Part shown: positions 11,375 to 27,334 of the stretch, piece by piece
Layout of the letters: every line of letters begins with the position of its first letter
Numbering within the stretch: the stretch's first letter is position 1
DNA from: Hormiphora californensis
Lineage: Eukaryota; Ctenophora; Tentaculata; Cydippida; Pleurobrachiidae
Assembly (NCBI GenBank): GCA_020137815.1
Contig: CM035361.1
Location: 2,072,989-2,136,988, forward strand
Length of the DNA: 64,000 nt
Direction of reading: 5' to 3'
The notes under the pieces: model-generated
The model's input: the letters and a program-made list of their open reading frames with translations, nothing else
What the model was told of the DNA's origin: nothing
Databases searched by the model: none
Position numbers and translations under genes: made by a program

Positions 11375-12450
11375 GAAATAGTTGGACTCATTTAGTAGAG
11401 TAGTTTAGAGTAACTTGCAGAAGTTTAGAGTAGTGTGGCGTGTTTGAGTGATAAGAGAATGGGTCAGCGTGATTCCTGACAAATGGACATTGAAATGACA
11501 ATCCTGTAGTTTTATTGATTTTTTAGTTATCACACCTTAGTAATAGAAACGTATTTATTAATGATGGCATAGAAGCAATATTTATATTACAGGGACGTGT
11601 TTTTAATCATTATTTTGGGTTTTTGATTCTTGGTGGTTTGTAGTTTCTAATTTATTTCCACTTTTGTTATGTTGCGTGTTTCGATCTTTGTCAACTGTCA
11701 TACGGGGTGTCCCAATATATCTTGATACCAGGCATTGGTAAACTGACATGTTGCCTACGGAACGTTTGAGGGCACATTGCGGAAATGCTTGGTAACAAAT
11801 TACCCCTACCTCTGTCAGAGCATTGGCCTGTCAACCCTACCTTGCGGGCACGCTAAAACGAGGGATAATTTTGTTACCAACGGAAATGTATCCTCAAGAT
11901 GTCCACAACGTATCCTCAAGATGTTCACAACGTGTCCTCAATGTGTCCTTAGTGTGTCCTCAGTGTGTCCACAATGTGTCCTCAATGTGTCCTCAATGTG
12001 TCCTCAATGTGTCCTCAATGTATCATCAATGTGTCCTCAATGTGTCCTCAATGTGTCCTCAGCATGTGTCATCAATGTGTCCTCAGTGTGTCCACAATGT
12101 GTCCACAATGTGTCCTCAATGTGTCCTCAGTGTGTCCTCAATGTGTCCTCAGTGCCAGATGAAACAATATGAGGGTTTGATGGTTAAATGTTGGGGATAC
12201 CTTGGTGACATTGACACCTAGTGCGAGCGAGATCGAGGTTGCGCAGCGACCGAGATCGAGCTCCGAGACAGGTAGCAATGGTACCAAGGGGATCCCCAGT
12301 TAAGAATTACAAACAGTCTAATTATTGTCTGTCAAAGTTATAAATCTGTCGAACAAACTGTCAAATAAACGTTCCCTAAAACCTTTATTTGACATGATAC
12401 ATAGCCCTAACAACCCCAAGGCCCAAAACAACTGAAAACAGAAAACTTAC
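11375..12450. other. Spacer with repeat relics
   Basis: No exon is recognised. It contains a GGGGTGTCCCAATATATC relic near 11704 and a short inverted pair GGTAACAAAATTA-type at 11790-11879. It also holds the 11-bp array below and, at 12199-12295, a relic of the TTGGTGACATTGACACC family (CTTGGTGACATTGACACC ... GTACCAAGGGG). Confidence 0.6.
11889..12152. repeat. 11-bp tandem repeat TGTCCTCAATG
   Basis: About 24 copies with variants TCAGTG, CACAATG and ATCAATG. Because 11 is not a multiple of three, all forward frames read as a Cys-Pro-Gln-Val-Ser peptide; these frames are artefacts. Confidence 0.95.
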
Positions 12451-13193
12451 TCAGTAGTCTGCACTGGACCTGCTCACTCGACCACGTTCCATTATCTAGA
12501 CACGTTATAACAGCATTATCACCTAGTAGAACATAGTTGTGTATGCAGGTTATGGTAATGCTAGTCCCGGGCTCTGTGTCATCGTTCCAGTTGCCTTGTG
12601 TCGATCCTTCCACGGCAAAAGCAGAACAACCTAGGAATTTTGATGAGAATACATACGTATTTTCCGTAGTTTTGCCGGCAAGCAAAGTAAATCGAAAGTT
12701 CAGTAATGGATTAATGGAAATATACCCCTAATTGTGCCCCAAATTTGGTACAATTCCAACTGTATAGTACCTGCTGCCTTGTAAAATTCAGAGGCCGTGT
12801 CGGCAGAGTTGAATTTGATCTGCTCCACAACGTCACCGCCCCACGTTGTATCACAGCTCTTTAATGAACTATTTGTAAACATGTAGTTCAGCACCTCAAC
12901 ACCATTACATGTGATGATTATGGTGGTCTCAGTTTTACCAAGTTTCCAGATATTCTCCACCTCATCTGGGGGCTGAACTGGCAGGTCTATGTAGTCGCTG
13001 GTGCAGGATCCTATGTAATACTGCATTGGGGATGATAACTTGACCCTCACCGTGTCCACCCATGTGTTGCTCTCGTCTAACATTCTAACCCTGATCATCT
13101 CATCACTACCTGCTGTATAGTTCGTTTTGATCAGGAGAGATGTTCCCTCCAGGTCCCAGGGTATCTTGACAGTCCGCTTTACCGCTGTCCACT
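12451..13193 (-). CDS. Extracellular protein with sushi (CCP) domain, two internal exons
   Basis: Two adjacent exons, 12771-13193 then 12451-12630, both start and end in phase 1. The larger encodes ~140 residues with KTNYTAGSDEMIRVRM, a segment SSPMQYYIGSCTS, the motif ENIWKLGKTETTIIITCNG and SCDTTWGGDVVEQIKF. I know this type of module from invertebrate extracellular proteins but cannot name it with certainty. The smaller encodes a sushi-like module with SITITCIHNYVLLGDNAVITC and WSSEQVQC. Phase 1-1 exons are the usual currency of extracellular domain shuffling. Neither a signal peptide nor a membrane segment is visible; the flanking exons were not found and the gene may be partial or interrupted. 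It is probably a secreted or cell-surface protein. Confidence 0.65.
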
Positions 13194-13372
13194 CTGAAAG
13201 AGATCAGGGATGGTGAAATACTGAAATATAGTTTATAGGTGTCTTGGCTTACCCATTATCACAACCAAACTCGATTTGAAAGCAAAAAAACTATTCAGAA
13301 GTTTAATAAACACAATAAAAACACAGTTAAAATTGTATTTTATGCTTTGTCTGTGACTCTGTGAATCACAGT

Positions 13373-14049
13373 TTGGTGACATAGACACCGTGCGCGACCA
13401 AGATTGAGCTCACACACATGTGTCTGCTCCGCCTCAAAAAGGGTCGTTTCTTTCAAGGGATGTTGCACGTGATCCACTGGACCGATTTGCATCCGGTTTG
13501 TCGCAAAAGACTACAAATGATCCTAATATACTGGAAAATACCCGAGAAGTTTGTCTGTCAACAGGAAGTGGGTCAAAATTGACACTGAAGTCAAACCTAT
13601 AATCTGGCTTCCGAGAGTTTCTGCACTACGCCCATGCGATTTAGAAGATATTGGGAGATATGTTGATGCAATTAGCATCAGCTATTAATGCCGGGTATTT
13701 TCCAGTACTCACAAGAGTTCAACCTATCTTCTGATACCCTCAGATTCATTCTACACCGTCTGGGAGTGGTGCAAAAAGGCTCGGAAGCCAGATTATAGAT
13801 TTGACTTCAGTGTCAATTTTGACCCACTTCCTGTTGACAGACAAACTTCTCGGGTATTTTCCAGTAAACTAGGACCAATTTGTAGTCTTTTGCGACAAAC
13901 CGGATGCAAATCGGTCCAGTGGATCACGTGCAATTTGGCTTTAAAGACACGACCCTTTTTTAGGGGGCGGAGCGGACACCTATGTGCGAGCTCGATCTCG
14001 GTCGCTGCGCGACCTCGATCTCGCACACACTAGGTGTCAATGTCACCAA
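13373..14049. mobile_element. Foldback element, TTGGTGACATAGACACC family, 9-bp target duplication
   Basis: The ends are TTGGTGACATAGACACC and GGTGTCAATGTCACCAA. The perfect direct repeat AATCACAGT flanks it at 13364-13372 and 14050-14058. The inner arms are inverted copies over ~250 bp (GGATCACGTG, TTGTCGCAAAAGACTAC, GTGGGTCAAAATTGACAC). There is no transposase. Nine-bp duplications are typical of Mutator-like elements. Confidence 0.92.
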
Positions 14050-15069
14050 AATCACAGTGTGATCAGATTGTGTGATCAGATTCCAAAGTTGTAACGAACC
14101 TGAACAAGTAGCGGGTTTCCACAAGACAAATGCAGTCGAAAGGAAAAGTACCAGAATCAAACGCATTGATGTATACTTTCCTAAAAATAAGAAAGATGCC
14201 AAAAACTCGGAACAATTCTTGAGACTGAGCACCGGTACGAGTTTTTTGTTTCTGCTGTTTTAGTGTTTTAGTTTTACACTCAATGCAATGCCCATTGCCC
14301 ATTCCTCATGCATTATTCATCTAGATGATTAATTCATGAGCACTGTATGTGTGAACAACTGCTGTGGCTTTGAAAAATAGTATGATTTGAGAGATTTACA
14401 AAGGCCACGAAAAAAGATCTGCTAGAAAACGTGCGATGAAGACACCGCCCAAGGAATCTACAATCCCCCTCCCTGATCTCTCTTTCCTACCCTGTTTCTC
14501 TCGCAGACTTCGGGTCGGAGCTGTTAGAGCATTGGCCTGGCCAGCTATTCTCATTTCTTTGCGGAGAACTGCGGTCAGAGCATTGGCCTGACAGGGTTGG
14601 AGGTGCATGCCTGACAGGGTTGGAGGTGCATGCCTGACAGGGTTGGAGGTGCATGCCTGACAGGGTTGGAGGTGCATGCCTGACAGGGTTGGAGGTGCAT
14701 GCCTGACAGGGTTGGAGGTGCATGCCTGACAGGGTTGGAGGTGCATTGGCCTGACAGGGTTGGAGGTGCATTGGCCTGACAGGGTTGGAGGTGCACCTAA
14801 ATAGAGGCACCACAATCAGCTCATACTATTTATAGTGTCCCACTGGGACTCTTCTAAAAGTAGCTAACTGACTGGGCGTGAGAGAAATTCCAGTGTCTCT
14901 TTATAATATATCCCTATCACTTTTTCTCTCCCTCCCTCTCTCTCTCAGGAAGCCACCCCAACACCCTGGACCCAGTCTGACCGAGCTAAATACCCCCACA
15001 ATTCGCACATACCGGACCCAGCTAAATAGCTTCATATTATAGCACTTATAGAGATATGGTATAGGAGAG

Positions 15070-15115
<46 letters not shown>

Positions 15116-15536
15116 GGAAAGTGATAGGACGGACATGTTGATAGGGTGATCAGAAACAAAGTAAAAATAGAATTATTTTGTAAATGGTAGAAGTATTTTT
15201 ATAAAACTTGCAAAGGGAATACCAAAGCAATAAATTATTCACTAGCCAAAACACGGCGTCATCAGCTGCAGTTGTTAAAAAAATATTCAAATTAAAATGT
15301 TTAGTTTTCATAAACCGCACCGTTTCAATTTCATTGTTCACCAAATATTATCAGTTTGTACCCAGCCTTGCGGGCAGGCAAAATCGAAATGTGTCATCAA
15401 TAATTAGATGCGCTAGTTGTCGGAATTGAAGAAGCAAGAGTTAATTAAGAGTCACCAATTTCAACTCCAGCTCCTCTCGTTATATTTCAAAGTAAGAGTC
15501 ACATGGTCCATTACTGCAATTTCAACTCCAGCTCGT
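14050..15536. other. Spacer with minisatellite and CT/GA tracts
   Basis: No convincing exon. The 23-bp array at 14577-14793 and short (GA)n near 15074-15105 are the only clear structures. Confidence 0.5.
14577..14793. repeat. 23-25-bp minisatellite GCCTGACAGGGTTGGAGGTG
   Basis: About nine copies; the first and last units carry the longer form with CATTGGCCTGACAGG. A related CAGAGCATTGGCCTG string also precedes the array at 14526 and occurs at 11817. Confidence 0.95.
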
Positions 15537-16282
15537 TCAATCGAAGTTTCTCCACGAGTGAAGACTTGTAACAGACCCTCTAAACCTGCCTCTCAGATCC
15601 GGCCTGACCAGCGCACATGACATACATTTCTCCACTGTTCCAACACCATCCTCACAACATTGATCAGCAGCACGGCCCCTTCGCCTCCTGTATCGTATAT
15701 TATCGTCCCCGGAGTACCGGGAGGGGGGTGTGGCGAGGACTTCCAGGGAGGTGTGTTTTATGGGTCCGAAGGAGAGTGAGGGACGATCCTCCAGGATGAG
15801 GGGAGATAGGGTGAGAGGTCGGGATGGGTACTGGTATTGGACCCTGGAAATAGAGAGAGGTGTTAAATAAAATAGGTAAACATGACTCCACGGTAACCAC
15901 CCCAGTAACCACCTTGGTAACCACCCTAGTAACCACCTTGGTAACCACCGTAGTGACCACCATAGTAACCACCCTATATCTCACCTCATTGGTGGCAGAG
16001 ACCGGATACTCTTTGGTGATGGTGAGCTATCCACATCACTAACCACTCCACCCCCTCCTCGCATAACGGGGGTCTGCAATAACATCACGGGGTGAAGGTG
16101 GTTATCCATGACAAACCCAGCCGATCTGCTCCTTTTGCACACGTACCCAGTTGATATCCCAGATGATGAGGAGGATGTTGTGGTGATGCGAGATTTGGTG
16201 GAGGAAGAGTTACGGTGTTTTTGACGGAGTTTCCTGCAGCTGTCCCGGAGACGTTTCATGTAGACGGAGAATAGGGTCATAT
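15537..16282 (-). CDS. Unrecognised protein, last two exons (basic/Ser-rich tail)
   Basis: The exon 15985-16282 begins after CCCTCCAG and ends at a strong donor (ATGAG|GTGAGA). It reads LFSVYMKRLRDSCRKLRQK, then a Ser/Thr-rich stretch. The next exon, 15537-15843, is in phase and reads 102 codons to TGA. It contains RYRRRRGRAADQCCEDG, a possible furin-type basic site followed by four cysteines. The first residues resemble the inner end of a membrane helix followed by a basic stop-transfer stretch, so a cytoplasmic tail is one reading. A processed secreted C-terminus is another. No family was recognised. Upstream exons were not found. Confidence 0.45.
15890..15976. repeat. 12-bp tandem repeat GTAACCACCNNN
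   Basis: Seven or eight copies of GTAACCACC plus a variable trinucleotide lie inside the intron between the two exons of the preceding gene. A short degenerate version recurs at 16549-16581. Confidence 0.9.
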
Positions 16283-20601
<4,319 letters not shown>

Positions 20602-22980
20602 TGGTAGTATGAAAGATTAGGTCGTGCGCGCCAAATGGCGCCATATGGCGCCAAATGGCGCCATCATATTCGCCAAATGGCGCCACGTGGCGAACAAATG
20701 GCGCCATTTGGCGCCAAAATGTGGCGAGTGCGCACTATCGCCAAATGGCGCCATTTCTGGCGCCACGTGGCGCCGCGTGGCGCCACGTGGCGCCAGTGGC
20801 GATCGCCATTCGCCAAATGTTGGCGACTCTTGGCGGTATCGCCACGTGGCGATGGTATGAAGTCTGAAAAAAAACATGCGCAAAATTTTTATCGCCAAAT
20901 GGCGCCATTAAGTGATCAGGAGATCAAGTCGCCAAATGGCGCCGTTTGGCGACATCTGGCGCCATTCGTCGCCAAATGGCGCCGTTTGGCGCCAATCGTC
21001 ACAAAGTGGCGCCAATTGGCGCCATTCGGCGAATTTTTCGCCATATGGCGCCGTTTGGCGCCACTTGGCGATACTCATCGCCAAACATCGCCATTTGGCG
21101 CAAATTGTCGATGTATCAATAATATTTTTATTGGTTTTAAAAGTAGGACACTCGCCGTTCTGCGCCACGTGGCGCCAACTGGCGATTAATTCGTAGTGTC
21201 TGACGGTGTATAAGGTCCAAATGAGGCACGGAGCTTTTCTGAATCAGCTTTTCAAGACGAATCCAACGCAACCGGAATTAGCTTTCTATCTTATCGGGAA
21301 GGTTCGGTTCACTCACACTCATTTTTAGTCATTTTTGCCGTGCGAGCCAATCAGAGGCCAGAATTTCGAAATCCAGCCCTCTGATTGGCTCGCGCGGCCA
21401 AAAATGAAAAAAATGAACCACACCTTCCCGATAAGATAGAAAGCTAATCCCGGAATTAATAATTCGCCAAATGGCGCCGTTTGTCGCCATTTGGCGCCAT
21501 ATGGCGACAAATGTTTGTCAAACGATTGTCGCCATATGGCGCCATTTGTCGCCATTTGGCGCCTAACGTCGCCATTTGGCGCCAAATGTCGCCATATAGC
21601 GCCAAATTTTTGTCAAATTTTTGTCGCCATTTGGCGCCAAACGTCGCCATATGGCGCCATTTGTCGCCAATTGGCGCCGAACGTCGCCATTTGGCGCCAA
21701 ATGTTTGTCAAATGTTTGTCGCCATTTGGCGCCAAACGTCGCCATATGGCGCCATTTGTCGCCACTTGGCGCCGAACGTCGCCATTTGGCGCCAAATGTC
21801 GCCATATAGCGCCAAATGGCGACATATGGCGCAAAATGTTTGCCAAATGTTAGTCGCCATTTGGCGCCAAATGTCGCCATATGGCGCCAAACGTCGCCAT
21901 TTGGCGCCAAATGTCGCCATATAGCGCCAAATTTTTGTCAAATTTTTGTCGCCATTTGGCGCCAAACGTCGCCATATGGCGCCATTTGTCGCCAATTGGC
22001 GCCGAACGTCGCCATTTGGCGCCAAACGTCGCCATATGGCGCCAAATGTTTGTCAAATGTTTGTCGCCATTTGGCGCCAAACGTCGCCATATGGCGCCAT
22101 TTGTCGCCACTTGGCGCCGAACGTCGCCATTTGGCGCCAAATGTCGCCATATAGCGCCAAATGGCGACATATGGCGCAAAATGTTTGCCAAATGTTAGTC
22201 GCCATTTGGCGCCAAATGTCGCCATATGGCGCCAAACGTCGCCATTTGGCGCCAAATGTCGCCATATGGCGCCAAATTTTTGCCAAATATTTGGCGCTAA
22301 ACGTCGCCATTTGGCGCCACTTGGCGCCGAACGTCGCCATTTGGCGCCATATGGCGACATTTGGCGCAAAATGGCGACGTTCGGCGCCAAGTGGCGCCAT
22401 ACGGCGCCAGATGGCGACAAACATTTGACAAAAATTTGGCGCCATATGGCGACATTTGGCGCCAAATGGCGACGTTTGGCGCCAGATGGCGACGTTTGGC
22501 GACGTTTGGCGACTAACATTTGACAAACAGTTTGCGCCATATGTCGCCACTTGGCGCCATATGGCGACATTTGGCGCCAAATGGCGTTGTTCGGCGCCAA
22601 GTGGCGCCATATGGCGACAAACGTTTGACAAAAATTTGGCGCCATATGGCGACATTTGGCGCCAAATGGCGACGTTTGGCGCCAGATGGCGACATTTGGC
22701 GCCAAATGGCGACGTTTAGCGCCAACTGGCGACATTATGGCGCCGTTCGGCGCCAATTGGCGATTTTTTCGCCAAATGGCGCCACGCGGCGCCGAGTGGC
22801 GAGCGTCATATTTTGGAAAGCATTGAAAATTTGCTATTCTTATCGCCAAATGGCGCCATTTGGCGATAAATATGTTGCGCATGTTTTTTTTCAGACTTCA
22901 TACCATCGCCACGTGGCGATACCGCCAAGAGTCGCCAACATTTGGCGAATGGCGATCGCCACTGGCGCCAAATGGGTAGT
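20602..22980. repeat. GGCGCC-rich 10-bp periodic foldback array, copy A
   Basis: The region is made of decamers of the form CGCCNNNNNN, such as CGCCATTTGG, CGCCATATGG, CGCCAAATGT and CGCCAAACGT. CGCC/GGCG cores therefore recur every 10 bp for kilobases, broken by 25-bp spacers of the form CGCCAAATGTTTGTCAAATG. The ends are inverted: the segment 20760-20900 (TGGCGGTATCGCCACGTGGC, GAAGTCTGAAAAAAAACATG) reappears reverse-complemented at 22855-22975. A non-array stretch at 21200-21460 separates two blocks. The left boundary reads GGTAGTATGAAAGATT. Open frames of up to 314 codons on both strands are by-products of the decamer. Confidence 0.93.
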
Positions 22981-23340
22981 CCCGCCATGGCGGTAGTCAA
23001 TCGCCACATGGCGGTTGCAATCGCCATGTGGCGGTCGGGAGTGGCGCCATACCACGGAAGTGGCGCCATACATGCTCTGGCGGTACTTAGATGGCGGTGG
23101 AGTTTGGCGCCAGTTGTTGAATTTGGCGCTAGCTTGTGGCGCCAACAAAAAAACCGATTTCTGGAGTGGCGCCACACCACTGGAGTGGCGCCACATAAAA
23201 AAATGGCGCCACTCAAAATATTTTGTAACGCCAACATATGGCACTGTTTGACTACCGCCACCGCCATCCTTATTGGCGCTAACGTTTACTGGATGGCGCC
23301 AACATTTATGTGGCGCCACTCTTGTATGGCGCCATAAATG
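22981..23340. repeat. Diverged GGCGCC/CCGCCA array
   Basis: It continues with TGGCGCCA words at irregular spacing plus CGCCATGGCGG and CGCCACATGGCGG words, ending at GGCGCCATAAATGTGG. The same mixture, inverted, occurs at 24128-24390. Confidence 0.85.
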
Positions 23341-24127
23341 TGGGCTTTTTACCGTTTTTTGCTAATTTTGAGCACCTTTAAAGCCAAATAACGGCTAAAC
23401 GGTTGAAGATGGAGCTTAAAAGTCCGACGTCGACCCCCATAACTTGGCCATTGCCTACAAAATTGCACCAATGAAAAGTCTCTGAACAATTCCTACGTGG
23501 CTATGGAGGCGCATTGTCGCATTGTGCGCGTCTTAACACATAGTGTCTCACCTCCATAGCCATATAATAGCCTTAAACGGTTATGTTTAAACCTAATTAT
23601 TCAATTATCTAATTAACCGGATGAGATAGAGACTTAATTTCAGCACCTACCCCCACTAATTCGAGAACGCTGAACATTTCAGTGCCCCCGGTTGTGTCTC
23701 TACTCCTTTCCTAACATGGCTAAATATAGCCATATGGCCAGCAAACGGCTATGTGCAGGTCTAATTATCCAATTATCCAATTAACCAGATGAGATAAAGA
23801 CTTTATTCTGGCACCTACCCCCACTAATGCGAGGACACTTAACACTTTGGTGCCCTTAATTTTATCTCTACTCCTTTCCTAAGGGTAGATACAGCGTTTT
23901 TCTCCTTATGCTCAATTACCAATCAATTAGGGGCTAATTACACACCTTCCCCCAAATAATTGAGACTGAAATTTTGGTTTTTTATGTTCAGGGGGCCTAT
24001 ACCTAGAATTTACAACCGGAATTGGCTTGCCGCTAGTGAGTTCTATGTCGAAACACGTTTTGACAGGCTTATGTAGGTGACACAGACAACTTCAAAAAAT
24101 GCGCTCACGGAAGGGCTCATTCTCGGC
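23341..24127. repeat. Dispersed repeat related to the 2.4-3.4 kb foldback arms
   Basis: Two diverged ~130-bp copies (about 23590-23715 and 23755-23882) share AATTATCCAATTA, GATGAGATA, CACCTACCCCCACTAAT and CTCTACTCCTTTCCTAA. The same order of words occurs in the foldback arms at 2690-2860 and 3110-3260. No coding potential. Confidence 0.65.
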
Positions 24128-24926
24128 AATGTCCATATGGCGCCACATGATCATGTGGCGCCATTATCATGTGGCGCCATTAATGTGGCGCTAATGTGTG
24201 GCGCCGTTTGACTACCGCCACGACAACGGTTGGCGCCACACACATACCACTTGCATACCGCCAGAGTTTTTAAAATGTGGCGCCACTCCAGTGGTGTGGC
24301 GCCACTCCAGAAATCGGTTTTTTTGTTAGCGCCATAAGTTGGCGCCATATTCAACAAATGGCGCCACACGCCACCGCCATCCAAGTACCGCCAGGGTAAA
24401 AGGGTCATGACCCTAAGTGACCAATTTTTGGCGCCAATTTTCGATTTTTTGGCGCCAAAAACCATTATTGGCGCCAAATATTATCACCAATAAAAAATAC
24501 CGGCGCCAAAACGCGATTTGGCGCCGGTTTTTTTGGCGCCAAAGCTCTTTTTGGCGCCGGCTTTTGGCGGTTCACTTGGGTGAACCTTAAAAAATTGGCG
24601 CCAATTCTGAAATTGGCGCCACCCATCCTTGACCCTAAGTTTTGGCGCCAACTCTGGCGAAAGTTAGCGCCAACTGTTGGCGCCAATTTGTTGAATATTT
24701 AGGGTCATAGGATGGAAAATTGGCGCCAATCATTAGCGCCAACTTTAAAATTTCGACTAAGTAACCCTTGAGCGCTAGTTGTTAGCGCCACTTTTTGGCG
24801 CCAATTTATTAGCGCCAATTATTGGCGCCAAAAAAACAAAACATTCAGTTTCTGTCTGGCGCCGTGACCCCATCTGAGCGCACTGTCAGGATCTGTCAGA
24901 GCTGTCTGGCGCCGCCAGACAGCTCA
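24128..24926. repeat. GGCGCC array, looser spacing, ending in the short GGCGCC repeat copy 2
   Basis: TGGCGCCA and AGCGCCA words are embedded in A/T-rich spacers. It closes with TCTGGCGCCGTGACCCCATC and GGCGCCGCCAGACAG at 24856-24926. Segments 24400-24720 recur inverted, with many errors, at 26300-26640. Confidence 0.85.
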
Positions 24927-25132
24927 GTTTGCAGATGCTGGCATTTGTGCGGATAACTTTCATTACCAGTGGTACTATCACAATGTCTGACCCCGAAACT
25001 CGTCACACGCATCTTTCCAGTTATAACTGGGCCCTTCAAACGTGGAGGAATGCCATTTAACATTAGGTACTGGCTGTAATTTAGGTACATTATTGAAAAT
25101 TAAGATACGGAGTGTCAAGTAACAGATCTTAC

Positions 25133-25229
25133 CCCCTAGTTCCATGGGCAGAACTCCGCAAAAGGATCTGCCGTTTGAAAGTGAGCACTTCGGTTCCACG
25201 GGAAGAAAAATACTGACACACAGCCGCAT
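25133..25229 (-). CDS. Possible exon of an extracellular domain protein (weak)
   Basis: The frame reads KCSLSNGRSFCGVLPMELG and ends at a GTAAGA donor in phase 1. The pattern is loosely like the start of an F5/8 type C domain, but no second exon was securely found. The upstream boundary is not defined. Treat as a hint only. Confidence 0.22.
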
Positions 25230-25349
25230 AAACTCCGTGTGAGATGGTTTTTCACGCCCTAATTAAGCATGGTGTGAAAGAGAGATCTACTGAGTTATTT
25301 CATTGATCAATTAGATGTGTGAATAACACCCTCCCGAGGGGCTACCAAA

Positions 25350-25600
25350 AAGGCCGAATTACGCCTAAAAGGCGTAATTCGGCCTGTGCACAAGGCGTAA
25401 TTCTGCGGCGTAATTCGGCCGCAGAATTCGGCCTAAAAGGCGTAATTCAGCCTAAATTTGGCCGAATTCTGCCCATGGAACAAGGGTGTTCCCCCCTTTT
25501 TCCCCATGGGAAAATTTCGGAAATTTTTAGGCTAAATTCGCCTTTTATTTAGGCCCAAGTAGAAAGGCGTAATTGCGGCGAAATTCTCCCAGGAAAAAGG
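25350..25600. repeat. Clustered GGCGTAATTCGGCC words
   Basis: About ten direct and inverted copies of a GGCGTAATTCGGCC-like word (variants TAATTCAGCC, TAATTCTGCG, GAATTACGCC) lie within 250 bp. Confidence 0.8.
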
Positions 25601-25705
25601 GGTGTTGGGGCAAAAAAGCCTGTTTGGTTTGACCCGCTCTTAACTTAGTCAAACCCCCGTTGGTGTCCCCCCGGGTTGAAATTTTAGGGGGGGGGTTTTT
25701 TTTTT

Positions 25706-25737
<32 letters not shown>

Positions 25738-27180
25738 TTTTTTTGGGGGCCCCCCCTTTTTTTTTTTTTTTTTTTTTCCCCCCCCCCCCCCCCCCCCTTC
25801 TCCTCTCTCCCCCTTCTCCCTTTCTCTACTCCCCTCCTCTTTTCCTCTTTTTTTCCCCCTTTGTCTCTCCCCCCTTTCTCTCAGCTCTCCCTTTTTTCTC
25901 TCTCACCCATCTTTCATCATGCGGGCTAAAGAATATAAAGGTTGGTAAGTGGTGGGATGGTGATAAGGATTGGGGAAAGGGGTTTCCCTTAAAATATATT
26001 AAACCCGTGATAAAGATTCGTAAAACGGGAGCTGTAGGGGGTACGTAAACTACTGCGTACGTACCTAGGGGTAAAAAGTTTTGGAAATCATGGGAACCCC
26101 AGTTGTGATGGCAGGAACCCCGAAAAATCACCACCAACAAAATGCACGTGCAGTTTACGCATTTTACCTGCCTACCCCCATAAAACCACTTATTCGCACG
26201 GGCAAAAAATGTAAATTTTTGCCGCTAGTTGCACGCTTATGGTTACCCATCATCTCACCACCCCAAAATTTCTACGGCGGCAAAATTTCAAACTTAGTGG
26301 CGCCCTAATTGGCGCCATAAATTGGCGCCAATTTTAAACATTTTGGGCCAATTTTTGTTTTCGAAAGGGCCACAGGATGATAAATTGGGCCAAAAATTGG
26401 CGCATTATTGGGCCAACGGGTTTTTGGCACCCCAATTTTTTTACAAAAATGAAAATTGGCGCAAAAAATTAGGGTCCTGGGTGGGGCCCAAATTTCCCCA
26501 AAAAAATTTGGGCCCATTTTTTTAAAGGTTCAACCCCAAATGAACCGCCAAAACCGGCGCCAAAAAGGCTTTTGGGGCCCAAAAAAAAAACCCCCCAAAT
26601 CGGTTTTGGCGCCCGGATTTTTTTTTGGCATAATAATTGGCGCCAAAAAGGTTTTTTGGCGCCAAAAAAACGAAAATTGGCGCCAAAAATTGGTCACTTA
26701 GGTCATGACCCTTTTACCCCCCCCAGAGCAGTAGGGGCCACTCCCTGGTGGCGCCACTCCCGACCGCCATTGGGTGTTTTGGGGCCAAAAAATTTTTTCC
26801 ATGGGCGATTTAACCGCCAGGCGGGACTACCGCCAATGGGGCCATTTGGCGCCAGAAATGGGCCCCTTTTTGGGGATAGTGGCACTCGCCACATTTTTTC
26901 GCCCAAAAGGCGCCATTGTTCGCCAGTGGCCCTTTGGCAAATGATGGCGCCATAGGCGCCCTATGGGGCCATTTGGCCCCGGGCGACCCCCAATCTTTCA
27001 TACTACCATTTATCTTCCCCTCTCTCCCTTCTACCTCGTCACTCTGCTCCCCCGGGCCCCCTTTATCCCATAAATTTCCCCCAGAAGTTCATGAATCATG
27101 GCTTGGAAAGGTCCCTGAAAAAAAAGAAACCCATTTGGAGGTTTTTTGGGGTTTTTTTAACGGGGCCCCCCCATAACCGA
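25600..27180. other. Probable low-quality consensus or damaged inverted copy of the GGCGCC array (copy B)
   Basis: Homopolymers are abnormally long (runs of C, T, A and G around 25688-25800). Words such as GGGGCC and GGGCCC stand where GGCGCC is expected. From 26300 to 27010 the order of segments matches the reverse complement of 24400-24720, then 22900-23060, then the left end of copy A, finishing with AATCTTTCATACTACCA, the inverse of the copy A boundary. This is best explained by an inverted second copy with consensus errors. Confidence 0.7.
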
Positions 27181-27334
27181 ACGGTAATAATAAAATGCAA
27201 AATTTCTTCACTATTCAGTCTTCAAGACTTATCCTATCCGTTCTGCTTTAGTTTGTACCACGCTATAGTGATACAATCAATATAAGTAGTATTTCGTGGG
27301 TGTACAACATCAATACAACTTAATTTCGGTAAAA

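Noticed and set aside
11777-12221. Cysteine-rich frames VLNVSSMCPQC that look like a secreted repeat protein
   Set aside because: A product of the 11-bp tandem repeat; all three forward frames give related sequence and there is no signal peptide or splice context.
15537-15843. Insulin/relaxin A-chain after RRRRGR
   Set aside because: The family needs CC-X3-C-X8-C; here the spacing is CC-X9-C-X2-C and no B chain is visible upstream.
21938-22882. A 314-codon open frame (minus strand) and about fifteen others of 60-200 codons on both strands reading WRQMAPYGD-type peptides
   Set aside because: They exist because a stop-free 10-bp repeat is open in all frames. There is no splice structure, and the peptides are the same in every frame and on both strands.
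20602-23340. CRISPR-like array of short palindromic repeats
   Set aside because: There are no unique spacers of constant length, the period is 10 bp, and the context is eukaryotic with no cas genes.
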